Source of the DNA: Acidobacteriota bacterium
GTDB lineage: Bacteria > Acidobacteriota > Vicinamibacteria > Vicinamibacterales > UBA8438
Reading direction: 5' to 3'
NCBI GenBank assembly: GCA_009861545.1
Contig: VXME01000091.1
Coordinates: 1-64,000 of the forward strand
DNA: 64,000 nucleotides
A model generated the notes under the pieces. It made no database searches. It saw nothing but the letters and a program-made list of their open reading frames with translations, and had not been told where the DNA came from. The translations under genes and the position numbers were made by a program. This document shows, piece by piece, positions 34,200 to 43,085 of the stretch (the first letter of the stretch is position 1; the number at the start of each line of letters is the position of its first letter).

Positions 34200-35372
34200 A
34201 TGTATCGAAGGAACTTCCGGGTGGAACTCGCCGGCGCCGGTTTCCTCGCCGGCGCGCTGGCACTGGTCCTCGCCGGTGCGCCGACCGGCGCCTTCGCGGA
34301 GACCCGCGGCTACGTGATCTCCATGGTGCACACCGCCACCTACGCGAACACGGATACCTGCCCGGACGGATACAACGGCAGCTTGGCCGATCTGAAGGTG
34401 CGGCGCCTCGTCCGCCGGGGCTTCAGTGAAGAAGAGGCCATCGCCATCCTCGCCAACGGCGGCGTGGACCGGGACGGCAACCGCGTCGCGCTCAGGGAGC
34501 TGCCCGAACTCGACGGTATCGAGGTGAACCCGGGCAACGTGCCGGTGCTCGTTGCCGATCCGCGGATCCACACGGCCTACGGGAGGTTCGCCTACGGCTT
34601 CAATCTGAACGGCCGGGTGGAGCCCGATGCGTTCGAGAATCCCGACAGCGGCGAGCGGGGCGTCGACAACCAGATGTGGCGCGCGCTGGGTTGCTTCGAG
34701 GTCTACCAGGTGCGCCGGCCCGTGCGGCCGTACAACGAGGACATCGCCTGGGATACGGCGCTGGACGCGATGCCCGCCTGGCTGATGTCGATCACCGGCG
34801 ACGATCTGGACAGCGACGGGGAGGTGACGGTCACCTTCGACCGGGGGCTGAACGTCGCCATGCGGGACGCGCGCGGCGGCGTGCTGTCGGGCGCGACCTA
34901 CGTAGTCGATCCCGATCCGCGCTCGCACAGCGTGTTCGATGGGCGTATCGACGACGGCGTGCTCACCATCGAGCCGGGCGACTTCTCCATCCAGGGCGAG
35001 TCGCAGTTCTACGCGATCCTGCGGCTCACCGGGACCCGCCTGTGGCTGAGGATGGCGGAAGACGGCGGCGCGTCGGGCATCATCGGCGGCTACCAGCCCT
35101 GGCGCGACTACTTCCACTACCTGGCGATTCGGGGCGAGGAGAGCGCCCAGGTCGATCTGGCCGGCGTGTACTACGCCATGCGGCGTCTCGCCGACGGTGT
35201 GCCCGACCCGGAGACCGGGGAGAACACCGCGATCTCGGCCGCCTATTTCCTGGAGGCGGTGCCGGCGTTCCACGCCACCCTCTCCGGCGAGGTCGTGGCC
35301 GAGTCGGTGGGGCCCGGCCCGCTGCTCAGCGGCCCCGCGGTGCAGGAGAACGTCACCCTGGACCCGGAGTGA
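34200..35372 (+). CDS. Secreted protein of unknown function, first gene of the DUF1592/DUF1552 cluster
   Basis: A 390-residue protein beginning with a Sec signal peptide (hydrophobic GAGFLAGALALVLAGAPTGAFA, cleaved near AFA-ET). I chose ATG 34200 because the signal starts there; an in-frame GTG at 34161 has no support. No catalytic motif is recognised. A DDLDSDGEV segment resembles an EF-hand calcium loop. It lies 22 nt upstream of the DUF1592 gene, and all three genes run in the same direction, so it is probably co-expressed with it and with the DUF1552 gene. Confidence 0.65.
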   Translation: MYRRNFRVELAGAGFLAGALALVLAGAPTGAFAETRGYVISMVHTATYANTDTCPDGYNGSLADLKVRRLVRRGFSEEEAIAILANGGVDRDGNRVALRELPELDGIEVNPGNVPVLVADPRIHTAYGRFAYGFNLNGRVEPDAFENPDSGERGVDNQMWRALGCFEVYQVRRPVRPYNEDIAWDTALDAMPAWLMSITGDDLDSDGEVTVTFDRGLNVAMRDARGGVLSGATYVVDPDPRSHSVFDGRIDDGVLTIEPGDFSIQGESQFYAILRLTGTRLWLRMAEDGGASGIIGGYQPWRDYFHYLAIRGEESAQVDLAGVYYAMRRLADGVPDPETGENTAISAAYFLEAVPAFHATLSGEVVAESVGPGPLLSGPAVQENVTLDPE

Positions 35373-35394
35373 GGATATGGACGGGAGGATGCAC

Positions 35395-37011
35395 ATGCGG
35401 CGGTTCGGAGGGCTGGCGCTGCTGTTGGCCGGGTTGATCCTCGGCGCGTCGGCGGCAGTGGGCGCGGCGGGCGAGATGACCTTCCTGCGCCTGACGCCGG
35501 CGCAGTATCAGCGCGCCATCCACGAGATCTTCGGTTCCGGCATCCAGGTGGACCACGGCACCACGGTGCTCGGCGTCCGCGACCGGGGACTGCTGGCGCT
35601 CGGGGCACGGCGGAGCACGCTGAGCGCCGCGGAGATCGAGCGCTTCGAGGCGCTGGCGCAGCAGATCGCCGCGCAGGTGACGGATCCGTCGCGGCGGGCC
35701 ACGCTCATCGGGTGCCGGCCGAAGGCGGACGACGCGCCCGACGATGCCTGCGCCGCGCGGTTCGTCACGCGGGCGGGACGGTTCCTGTTCCGCCGGCCGC
35801 TGACCGTTGACGAGACCGACCTGTACGTCGCGGTGGCGCGCGCGGCCGCACAGACCCTCGGCGACTATTACGGCGGGCTGCGCGCGGCGCTCGCCGGGAT
35901 GCTCGTGGCCCCTGAGTTCCTGTTCCGCGTGGAACACGGCGAACCCGACCCCGCCGATGCCGGCAAGCTGCGGCTGGACGCCTGGTCGCGCGCGTCGCGG
36001 CTCAGCTTCTTCTTGTGGGACAGCGCGCCGGACGGGCTGCTGCTGGACGCGGCCGAGTCGGGCGAGCTGCTGACGCGGGAAGGGCTCGACCGGCAGATCG
36101 AACGGCTGCTGGCGTCGCCCCGGGTGGAACAGGGGCTGCGGGCGTTCTTCTCGGACCTGCTGCAGTTCGACCGCTTCGCGACGCTCTCCATCGATTCGGG
36201 CCTCTTCCCGCGGTTCACCAAGAACGTCGAGGACGACGCGCGCGAGCAGACCCTGCGGACGGTCGTCGATCACCTGCTGCACCGTAACCGCGACTACCGC
36301 GATCTGTTCGTCTCGCGCGACACGTTCCTGACGCCGCCGCTGGCCGCCATCTACGGGGTGCCGCTGGCGCGCTCGCAGGAGTTGGGCGGAGCCGTGCCGT
36401 GGGTTCCGTATCGGTTTCCCGAGGGCGACAGCCACGCGGGGTTGCTCGCGCAGGTGAGCTTCCTGGCCCTGCACTCGCATCCGGGGCGGTCGTCGCCGAC
36501 GCTGCGGGGTCAGGCGGTGCAGGAGATCTTCCTGTGCCGGCGGGTGCCGCCTCCGCCCCCGGACGTCGACTTCAGCCTCTTGCAGGACACCTACAACCCC
36601 GACTTCCGGACGACGCGCGACCGTCTCCGCGAGCACCGGGAGAACCCGGCGTGCGCGAGCTGTCACAACCTGACGGATCCCATCGGGCTGACGCTGGAGG
36701 TATTCGACGCGTCCGGCGGCTATCGGACCACCGAGAACGGCGCGCCGATCGACGCCAGCGGCGAGCTGAACGGCAGAAGCTACGACGGGCCGCCGGGATT
36801 GGGACAGGCGCTGCGGGACGAGCCGCGGGCGGCCTCCTGCTTCGTCGAGCGCGTGTTCTCCTACGGCGCGGCGCGGATGCCGACGGACGACGAGCGGGCC
36901 TGGCTCGCCGACGTGCAGACGGAGCTCGCGGACGACGGCCTGCAGTGGCGCGCGCTGATGCGCCGCATCGCAGGGAGTCCGGACTTCTACACGGTAGTGC
37001 CGGGAGCGTGA
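35395..37011 (+). CDS. DUF1592/DUF1588 domain secreted heme protein
   Basis: A 538-residue exported protein with the domain series typical of Planctomycetes and Acidobacteria: a DUF1595-like part (FLFRRPLTVDE), DUF1592 (SFFLWDSAPDGLLLDAAESG), DUF1588 (a CASCH heme-binding CxxCH in NPACASCHNLTDPIGL) and DUF1585 near the C-terminus. The CxxCH indicates covalent heme c, so it is probably periplasmic and redox-active. Of three in-frame ATGs (35377, 35389, 35395) I chose the last: GGGAGG ends six nt before it and it starts a clean signal peptide. These proteins usually sit beside a DUF1552 gene, as here, 34 nt downstream. Confidence 0.83.
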   Translation: MRRFGGLALLLAGLILGASAAVGAAGEMTFLRLTPAQYQRAIHEIFGSGIQVDHGTTVLGVRDRGLLALGARRSTLSAAEIERFEALAQQIAAQVTDPSRRATLIGCRPKADDAPDDACAARFVTRAGRFLFRRPLTVDETDLYVAVARAAAQTLGDYYGGLRAALAGMLVAPEFLFRVEHGEPDPADAGKLRLDAWSRASRLSFFLWDSAPDGLLLDAAESGELLTREGLDRQIERLLASPRVEQGLRAFFSDLLQFDRFATLSIDSGLFPRFTKNVEDDAREQTLRTVVDHLLHRNRDYRDLFVSRDTFLTPPLAAIYGVPLARSQELGGAVPWVPYRFPEGDSHAGLLAQVSFLALHSHPGRSSPTLRGQAVQEIFLCRRVPPPPPDVDFSLLQDTYNPDFRTTRDRLREHRENPACASCHNLTDPIGLTLEVFDASGGYRTTENGAPIDASGELNGRSYDGPPGLGQALRDEPRAASCFVERVFSYGAARMPTDDERAWLADVQTELADDGLQWRALMRRIAGSPDFYTVVPGA

Positions 37012-37045
37012 CCGGCCGGTTCGGGTAGTAGAGAAGGAAACCGAC

Positions 37046-38401
37046 ATGAGTGCTACACGCGAGATCGACCGCCGCACGGTGCTGCGGGGCATGCTTCAGG
37101 GCGGCGCCGCCGTCGCCGTCGGGCTGCCGGTGCTGGAGTGTTTCCTGAACACGAGCGGGACCGCCTACGCAGCGACCGCCGGGGCCCCCGCCGCGCCCCT
37201 GCCGCCCTGCTTCGGCACCTGGTTCTGGGGCCTCGGCCTGACGCCCAACCACTGGGAGCCGGCGACCACCGGCCCCGACTACGAGTTGCCGGAGCACCTG
37301 GCCGGACTGCAGCCCATCAAGTCGAAGATGAACCTGTTCAGCGGCATGCAAGTGTTTCTGGACGGCAAGGTGAACCAGAACCACTATTCCGGCGCCCAGG
37401 GGCAGGCCACCGGCATGGTGTCGCGCAACGGCAGCGACTATTCGACGAGCATCGACACCATCGTCGGCGAGCAGATCGGCCGGGGGACGCGGTTTCGCTC
37501 CCTGGAGGCGACCTGCGACGGCGACAGCAGCGCGAGCTGGAGCGCGCGCGGCTCCAGCGGCCTGAACCCGTCCGAGACGTCGCCCCTCGCGCTGTACGCG
37601 CGCCTCTTCGGCGACGGCTTTCAGGATCCGAACATCGCGGATTTCAGGCCCGACCCGGCGGTGATGGTGCGGCACAGCGTGCTGTCCGCCGTATCCGAGC
37701 AGCGCAGGAAGCTGATGTCCGCGGTCTCGGCAGCGGACCGGGCACGGCTGGACGAGTACTTCTCGTCGGTGCGCGATCTGGAGCAGAAGCTGGCGTTCGA
37801 GCTCGACCGGCCGGCGCCGCTCCCGGCCTGCACGGTGCCGGGAGAGGGGACCGAGGAGATCGGGGCGCTCGTCGAGCAGGTCGAGCGCACCCACCGGCAG
37901 TTCGCGCATCTTCTCGCGCACGCGATGGCGTGCGGCCAGACGCGGATCTTCAATCTCACGATGGGCTCGGCGTTCTCCCGGCTGCGCAGGCCCGGCGAAG
38001 TGAACGCCTACCACGCCCTGACCCACGAGGAGCCGATCGATCGGGAGCTCGGGTATCAGCCCACCTGCAAGTGGCTGGGCGAGCGGATGATGGACTTCTT
38101 CCGGGAGCTCGTCCAGACGCTGGACGGGATCCGGGAGGGGAACGGCACACTGCTGGATCGCACGGTGATCCTCGCGTTCACGGACCATGGCGAGGCGCGG
38201 ATGCACTCCATGAAGCGCTACCCGATTCTCACCGCCGGCAGCGGCGGGGGGCGGATGAAGACGGGCCTGCACGTCGCGGCCGAGGGCGACGCGGCGACCC
38301 GCGTCGGGTTCACCGTTCAGCAGGCGCTGGGCGTGGTCAGCGGCCGGTGGGGCACCGAGTCCAACCAGGTGTCGCGGCCGTTCGGCGAGGTGCTGGCGTG
38401 A
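37046..38401 (+). CDS. DUF1552 family Tat-exported protein
   Basis: A 451-residue protein with a twin-arginine signal (DRRTVLRGMLQGGAA, AVGLPVLECFL) followed by the DUF1552 fold. Conserved marks are NLFSGMQVFLDGKVNQNH, VLSAVSEQRRKLMSAVSAAD, HLLAHAMACGQTRIFNLTMG and VILAFTDHGEARMHS. The layout recalls the alkaline-phosphatase/sulfatase-like DUF1501 proteins, but the function of DUF1552 is unknown. It follows the DUF1592 heme gene by 34 nt; the pair is conserved across Acidobacteria and Planctomycetes and probably works together in the periplasm. Confidence 0.85.
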   Translation: MSATREIDRRTVLRGMLQGGAAVAVGLPVLECFLNTSGTAYAATAGAPAAPLPPCFGTWFWGLGLTPNHWEPATTGPDYELPEHLAGLQPIKSKMNLFSGMQVFLDGKVNQNHYSGAQGQATGMVSRNGSDYSTSIDTIVGEQIGRGTRFRSLEATCDGDSSASWSARGSSGLNPSETSPLALYARLFGDGFQDPNIADFRPDPAVMVRHSVLSAVSEQRRKLMSAVSAADRARLDEYFSSVRDLEQKLAFELDRPAPLPACTVPGEGTEEIGALVEQVERTHRQFAHLLAHAMACGQTRIFNLTMGSAFSRLRRPGEVNAYHALTHEEPIDRELGYQPTCKWLGERMMDFFRELVQTLDGIREGNGTLLDRTVILAFTDHGEARMHSMKRYPILTAGSGGGRMKTGLHVAAEGDAATRVGFTVQQALGVVSGRWGTESNQVSRPFGEVLA

Positions 38402-38426
38402 CGTCTCGCTGGCGCTCGAGAGCAGT

Positions 38427-38442
38427 CGTCGCGGAGGCGACG
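38427..38442. terminator. 6-bp inverted repeat downstream of the DUF1552 gene
   Basis: CGTCGC-GGAG-GCGACG is a perfect GC-rich hairpin with a four-base loop, 26 nt after the DUF1552 stop. No T-run follows, so termination by this hairpin alone is uncertain. Confidence 0.3.
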
Positions 38443-38495
38443 CTCGATGCGGGCACGGTCGGTCCGAGGGCGCGTTGGCGGGCTGGAGAGTTGCC

Positions 38496-39854
38496 ATGAT
38501 GGGTTTGCGATGGAGTCGTCTGGCGGTCTGGTACGGGCTCGTTGCCGCCGCGTTCGCCGTGTTGGCGGGGGGGCCGACCCAGGCGCGGGCGGAGGAGCAG
38601 TCGGCGCCCCGGACCGTGCCGCCCGGGGTGACCCTGGTGGAGGTGGTCCGGGAGCTGAACGCGTCGGCGGCGCAGCTGCTCTGGGTGCGACTCGGGGATG
38701 CCGATGGCGGGACCCTGCTGTTCCGGGCGGATGGCGGACCCGGCGAGGCGGGGTGCATCGACGAGTGCGCCGAGGAGTTTCCTCCTCTGCTGGCGCCGCC
38801 GGATGCCGAGCCCTTCGCCGACTGGTCGCCGGTCCGGCGCCCGGACGGGCGGCTGCAGTGGGCCTACCAGTCGCATCCGCTGCATACGTGGTCCCTCGAG
38901 GAGGAGCCGGGCGAAGTCGCCACCAACGTCGGTCTGGCCGAAACGGCGAACATGAAGCTCGCCGAGCGGGCCGCGGCGGGCGGGGCGCTGCGGCCGCCCC
39001 CCGAATGGCGGGTCGCCCGCTTCGAGCCCGCCCGGTCCATCGAGGTGCCGGCCGGCATCGAGGCCAGGTTCGTATCGTCGGCGCAGGCGGTCGTGCTGAC
39101 CGATTTCGAGGGCTTCACGCTGTACGCGCTCGAGGGCGTTGCCGAGAACAACGGTCAGACCTGTTCCGATCACGGCTGCGAGGTGGACTGGCTGCCCGTC
39201 CCCGCGCCCGCGCTCGCCCTCGACGTGGGACGGTTCTCGGTCGTGACCCGCAAGGACGGCTCGCGCCAGTGGGCCTGGCGGGGCCGGCCCCTGTACCGGT
39301 ACCGGGGGGACTTGCTGCCCGGGGACGCGCACGGCCGGGCCGTCGACGAGCGCCGGATCATGGCGGTGCTGACCGAGAACTTCCGGCCGCCGCAGGTGGC
39401 GGTGACGGCGCTCGAAGGCTACGGCGACGCCCTGGCGCTCGACGGCATGACGCTGTACACCGGCTCCGCGTTCGAGAAGTACTGGGGCGGGCGCAACCTG
39501 CGGGACAGCTTCAAGAACGCCTACGACCGGGGCAAGCGATTGGGCGGCGACGCCTGCGCGGACACCCAGTGCCTGACGATGTGGCGTCCGTTCCGCGCTG
39601 CCGCCGATGCGCGGTCGACCGGCTTCTGGGAGGTGTTCACGCGCCGCGACGGTAGCCGGCAGTGGGCCTACAAGGGCTACGCGGTCTACACCTACGCGGG
39701 CGACGAGGCGCCCGGCCAGAACCGGGGGCAGGCCACCTACGCCTTCGCCACGCTGGACGGGAGCCCCGAGGAGATCGAGCGGGCGGTGTGGCTGGCCGAG
39801 CTCGGCGGCACCTACGGCGGGGCGGGCGTGTACTGGAACGTCGCCAAGCCGTGA
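38496..39854 (+). CDS. Secreted Lipoprotein_15 (COG4315) repeat protein
   Basis: A 452-residue exported protein with three or more copies of the short secreted repeat of COG4315/PF03640, each of the form FTLYALEG or MTLYTGSA, paired cysteines (CIDECAEEFPPL, CSDHGCEVDWLPV, CADTQCLTMWRPF) and then SRQWAWRGRPLYRY or SRQWAYKGYAVYTY. The N-terminus has a signal peptide ending near TQARA. ATG 38496 is preceded by GGAGAG at a normal distance; a second ATG follows at once. The role of the family is unknown. Regular Cys pairs suggest disulfide-stabilised beta domains in the periplasm. Confidence 0.75.
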   Translation: MMGLRWSRLAVWYGLVAAAFAVLAGGPTQARAEEQSAPRTVPPGVTLVEVVRELNASAAQLLWVRLGDADGGTLLFRADGGPGEAGCIDECAEEFPPLLAPPDAEPFADWSPVRRPDGRLQWAYQSHPLHTWSLEEEPGEVATNVGLAETANMKLAERAAAGGALRPPPEWRVARFEPARSIEVPAGIEARFVSSAQAVVLTDFEGFTLYALEGVAENNGQTCSDHGCEVDWLPVPAPALALDVGRFSVVTRKDGSRQWAWRGRPLYRYRGDLLPGDAHGRAVDERRIMAVLTENFRPPQVAVTALEGYGDALALDGMTLYTGSAFEKYWGGRNLRDSFKNAYDRGKRLGGDACADTQCLTMWRPFRAAADARSTGFWEVFTRRDGSRQWAYKGYAVYTYAGDEAPGQNRGQATYAFATLDGSPEEIERAVWLAELGGTYGGAGVYWNVAKP

Positions 39855-40033
39855 TCCATGCGTGCGGCCGGTGCAGGCGACTCGGCGATGATGGCTTCGT
39901 TGTCGAAGACGCCACCATGTCCATCCGGCAGCCGGCTGATCGATACCCGCGCCGAAGCGGATGACCTTCTGGTCTCGTGTTGCGCCAGTCTGGTGGCGAG
40001 CGTGGCCAGACCGCGAAAGGAAATCGCTCGAGG

Positions 40034-42022
40034 ATGCGTGATTTCTCCAGGCTGTTGTTCGCGGCGCTGATGACGGCGGCGGTCGTTCCCGCCGGAGCGC
40101 AGACGCCTGAACGGGAATGGTCCTACTTCGGCGCCGACGCGGCGTTCACGCGTTATTCGCCCCTCGACCGAATCGACCACGAGAACGTCGGCGATCTGGA
40201 GATAGTCTGGCGCCGGCCGGCGGCCGACCTGGAACTGCAGACGGCGTTTCCCGATCTGGGAGTGAACGCGTACCTGCGCTCGACGCCGATCCTGCTCGAC
40301 GGCGTGCTCTACGCCCCGAACGCGCACGGGTTGCTGGAGGCGTTCGACCCGGCGACCGGAGAGACCATCTGGCGTCAGCCGCCATTCGCCGCCACCGAAG
40401 AGGAGGTCGCCGGCGGCAGCACGCGGGGAGCTGCGTACTGGACGGACGGCGACGCCCGGCGGTTGCTGTTGGTCCGCGGGGGGTACCTCTACGCGCTGGA
40501 TGCGGAAACCGGCCGGCGGGTGGCGTCGTTCGGACTTGCCGACCAGGGCCGGGTCGACCTGGACTGGGAGCATCCGCTCGCCGGCGAGTTCGACTGGACG
40601 GCCGGGCCCCTCGTGGTCGGCGATGTCGTGGTGGTGGCCGGAACAACCGGCGGCTCGGGCGACGGCGGGATCGTGCGGGAGGCGGCCCCGGAGGACGTAC
40701 GCGGCTTCGACGCGCGGACCGGCGAGCTGCTGTGGACGTTCCACGTGGTGCCCCGGGACGGCGAGTTCGGCGCGGATACCTGGGGCGACGGCTCGGGCGC
40801 TTACTCGGGCGACCTGGGTTCCTGGTGCTGCCTGACCGCAGACGAGGAGCTGGGGTACGTCTACGTGCCGCTGTCCGCGCCGACCGGAATGGTCTACGGC
40901 GGCCACCGGCCGGGCGACAACCTCTTCTCGGACAGTCTCGTCGCCCTGGACGCCGCGACCGGCGAGCGGGTCTGGCACTTCCAGATGGTGCACCACGACG
41001 TCTGGGAGTACGACACCGTTGGGCCGCCTATACTCGGCGACATCACGGTCGACGGCCGTCGCATCCAGGCGGTGATGCAGCCGAGCAAGACCGCGTTCCT
41101 GTACGTCTTCGACCGCAGGACCGGCGAGCCGGTGTGGCCGATCGAGGAGCGTGCGGTGCCGCAGTCGACCGTGCCGGGCGAGCGGACCTCGGCGACGCAG
41201 CCGTTCCCGACGAAGCCCCCGCCGTTCGACCGCCAGGGTGTCACGGTGGACGACCTCATCGACTTCACGCCGGAACTGCGGGCCGCTGCCCTGGAGGCAG
41301 TGGAGTCGCTGGTGCTGGGGCCGCTGTTCACGCCGCCGTGGCCGCGCAGCGGCGAGCCGGGCGGCAAGCTCGGGACGTTGACCGTCCCGGGCGGCTGGGG
41401 CGCCGGCAACTGGCACACCGGCGCGTTCGATCCCGAGACCGGCATCTACTACGCGGTGTCCCACACGCAGCCGACGGTCTGGAGCGTTTCCCCGACCACC
41501 GCCGAGGACGCCACGCTCGCCTGGGCGACCTCCCGCGGCGAGGAGCTGCGCGTCCCAACTCCCAGGCCGCGCGGGCTGCCGATTACCAAGCCGCCCTACG
41601 GCCGCATTACCGCCCTCGATTTGAACCGCGGCGATCTGGCGTGGATGGTCCCCAACGGCGACGGGCCGCGCAACCACCCGCTGCTGAAGGACCTCGATCT
41701 GCCGCCGCTCGGCATTCCCAACCGCCCGGCGCCGCTGGTCACCGGCAGCCTGCTGTTCCTCGGCGAGGGCAGCGACGCGATCATGGGCACGATCCGCGGC
41801 GAGGGCGACCCGTCCGACCCCGAGCAGGACCAGTCGTGGCGCTGGGGCCGGAAGTTCCGGGCCTACGACAAGGCGACGGGCGAGGCGGTCTGGGAGACCG
41901 AGCTGCCGGCCGGTACGACCGGCGGCCCGATGACCTACCTGCACGACGGGCGCCAGTACATCGTGGTCGCCGTCGGCGCCCGCGACGAGGTCCCCGAGTG
42001 GGTGGCGCTGTCGCTGCCCTAG
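40034..42022 (+). CDS. PQQ-dependent dehydrogenase, full length
   Basis: A 662-residue quinoprotein and intact paralog of the gene at the left edge. The signal peptide (LLFAALMTAAVVPAGAQ) is followed by the family N-terminus EWSYFGADAAFTRYSPLDRI, the vicinal cysteines in GSWCCLTADEELG, HHDVWEYDTVGPP and the C-terminal TGGPMTYLHDGRQYIVVAV. It should oxidise an alcohol or polyol in the periplasm. No cytochrome c domain is fused, so an external electron acceptor is needed. ATG 40034 is chosen because the signal peptide begins there; AAGGAAA lies upstream. The 179 nt upstream of it hold no recognised site. Confidence 0.9.
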   Translation: MRDFSRLLFAALMTAAVVPAGAQTPEREWSYFGADAAFTRYSPLDRIDHENVGDLEIVWRRPAADLELQTAFPDLGVNAYLRSTPILLDGVLYAPNAHGLLEAFDPATGETIWRQPPFAATEEEVAGGSTRGAAYWTDGDARRLLLVRGGYLYALDAETGRRVASFGLADQGRVDLDWEHPLAGEFDWTAGPLVVGDVVVVAGTTGGSGDGGIVREAAPEDVRGFDARTGELLWTFHVVPRDGEFGADTWGDGSGAYSGDLGSWCCLTADEELGYVYVPLSAPTGMVYGGHRPGDNLFSDSLVALDAATGERVWHFQMVHHDVWEYDTVGPPILGDITVDGRRIQAVMQPSKTAFLYVFDRRTGEPVWPIEERAVPQSTVPGERTSATQPFPTKPPPFDRQGVTVDDLIDFTPELRAAALEAVESLVLGPLFTPPWPRSGEPGGKLGTLTVPGGWGAGNWHTGAFDPETGIYYAVSHTQPTVWSVSPTTAEDATLAWATSRGEELRVPTPRPRGLPITKPPYGRITALDLNRGDLAWMVPNGDGPRNHPLLKDLDLPPLGIPNRPAPLVTGSLLFLGEGSDAIMGTIRGEGDPSDPEQDQSWRWGRKFRAYDKATGEAVWETELPAGTTGGPMTYLHDGRQYIVVAVGARDEVPEWVALSLP

Positions 42023-42115
42023 TGCGGCACCCGCGGCCTGCACGACGTCATCCCCTTCGGCGGCGGCCGGAGCGTGATCCTGAAGTACAGCCGGATGTTC
42101 GACGTGTTCGACTGA
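42023..42115 (+). pseudogene. In-frame coding-like tail after the PQQ dehydrogenase stop
   Basis: The frame continues after the TAG for 30 codons (RGLHDVIPFGGG, then ILKYSRMFDVFD) to a TGA at 42115. It reads like the C-terminal end of another protein whose 5' part is gone. No start codon or ribosome-binding site serves it. Confidence 0.35.
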
Positions 42116-42151
42116 TGTCCCCTCAGCTCGTTCGGGGCCTGACCGACGGAC

Positions 42152-42673
42152 TCACTCGCTGCGGTCTGCCGAAGTTCGCTCGAGAAGCTCCTGCAGTCGC
42201 GGCAGCGCCCGTCGGTCCTTCTCGCGGTCCGCGGCGCTCTTCGACCGGATCACGTCGGCCAGCGACGCCACCAGGATGGTCACGCCTTCGGCGGCATCGA
42301 GGGCGACAGCGTCCCGTCTCAAGTCCTTGTAGCCGCCTGTACCCGCCGGCGTGAAGGATACGTCCAGGGCGCCCGCCCGGGTCGTCAGGTTGAGGATGGC
42401 GTCCGGTCCGAGATTGCGCAGGAAACCGGCGGAGCAATCGAAGGGGAGACCCTGAGGGACATCGTCGGTGCGAATGCGGGCGGCGAGCGTTTTCAGAGCG
42501 GTCGCGAGACACTGCAGATTGTCGGGATCGTTGGCGGGCGCGATGTCGATGTCGACGGTCACGCCGACATCGCCGTGCAGGATCGCGGCCATCCCGCCAA
42601 TCAGCACGAAGCGCACGTTGGCGTCATGCAGTGCGGCCAACATGACGACCGGATCGAAGGGCTCTTCAGCCAC
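42152..42673 (-). CDS. Nucleotidyltransferase-fold protein, putative toxin partner of the XRE gene
   Basis: A 173-residue protein with a minimal nucleotidyltransferase core: VRFVLIGGMAAILHGDVGVT, then the acidic pair DIDIAP. The C-terminal helix has ASLADVIRSKSAADREKD, typical of MNT/DUF6036-like proteins. GTG at 42673 gives a compact product and overlaps the upstream XRE gene by 8 nt. XRE-plus-nucleotidyltransferase pairs often behave as toxin-antitoxin modules in which the enzyme nucleotidylates a cellular target; here that is inference from layout. The two genes are transcribed away from suf. Confidence 0.72.
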   Translation of the reverse strand: MAEEPFDPVVMLAALHDANVRFVLIGGMAAILHGDVGVTVDIDIAPANDPDNLQCLATALKTLAARIRTDDVPQGLPFDCSAGFLRNLGPDAILNLTTRAGALDVSFTPAGTGGYKDLRRDAVALDAAEGVTILVASLADVIRSKSAADREKDRRALPRLQELLERTSADRSE

Positions 42674-42992
42674 GGACCCGCTTCCGCAACTGACGCTGGC
42701 CTCGCAGGACGAACCGCGCGGCGCGGGTGGCGTCGGCCAGACGCTGGGCGGGTGTTCGACGAAGCGTGCGCGAGAACAGCGAGGCGGTCTCCGGGTCGGG
42801 TTCGCCGAGCCTGGCACGTACCTCGAATCCAGTTGCCCGGACGAGGCGCTCCACCATGTCCGTGGAGGGAGTACGGGCGCCGGATTCTATGCGGGCAATC
42901 GTCGACTGCGGCACGCCGGCTCTGTGCCCCAGCTCCGCCTGCGTGAGCCCGGCACGTCTGCGTGACTCACGAACGAGATTGCGAAGGATCAC
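42666..42992 (-). CDS. XRE-family helix-turn-helix regulator, putative antitoxin
   Basis: A 108-residue protein with an N-terminal XRE/Cro HTH: RRRAGLTQAELGHRAGVPQS, then IARIESGARTPS. The C-terminal part (EVRARLGEPDPETASLF) is probably for dimerisation or partner binding. The start is GTG at 42992. A perfect palindrome lies 10 nt upstream (43002-43017) and is a likely autoregulatory operator. It is the first gene of a two-gene unit with the nucleotidyltransferase. Confidence 0.8.
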   Translation of the reverse strand: MILRNLVRESRRRAGLTQAELGHRAGVPQSTIARIESGARTPSTDMVERLVRATGFEVRARLGEPDPETASLFSRTLRRTPAQRLADATRAARFVLRGQRQLRKRVRG

Positions 42993-43001
42993 TTGGCCTG
43001 T

Positions 43002-43017
43002 ATAGCCGATTGGCTAT
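43002..43017. promoter_or_regulatory. Palindromic operator upstream of the XRE/nucleotidyltransferase pair
   Basis: ATAGCC-GATT-GGCTAT is a perfect 6-bp inverted repeat, ending 10 nt before the GTG of the XRE gene and between the divergent suf promoter and that gene. It has the size and place expected for an XRE dimer site. Confidence 0.6.
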
Positions 43018-43052
43018 GTAGAGTGCAAGCGGGACGACTGGGCCAACGGCGG

Positions 43053-43082
43053 TTGCGTGAGCACCTGCCGATTCGGTAGAAT
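43053..43082 (+). promoter_or_regulatory. Sigma70-like promoter of the suf operon
   Basis: TTGCGT (43053-43058) and TAGAAT (43077-43082) are 18 nt apart, matching 4/6 and 5/6 of the -35 and -10 consensus. Initiation would fall near 43089, inside the IscR-like site. Confidence 0.5.
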
Positions 43083-43085
43083 TCC

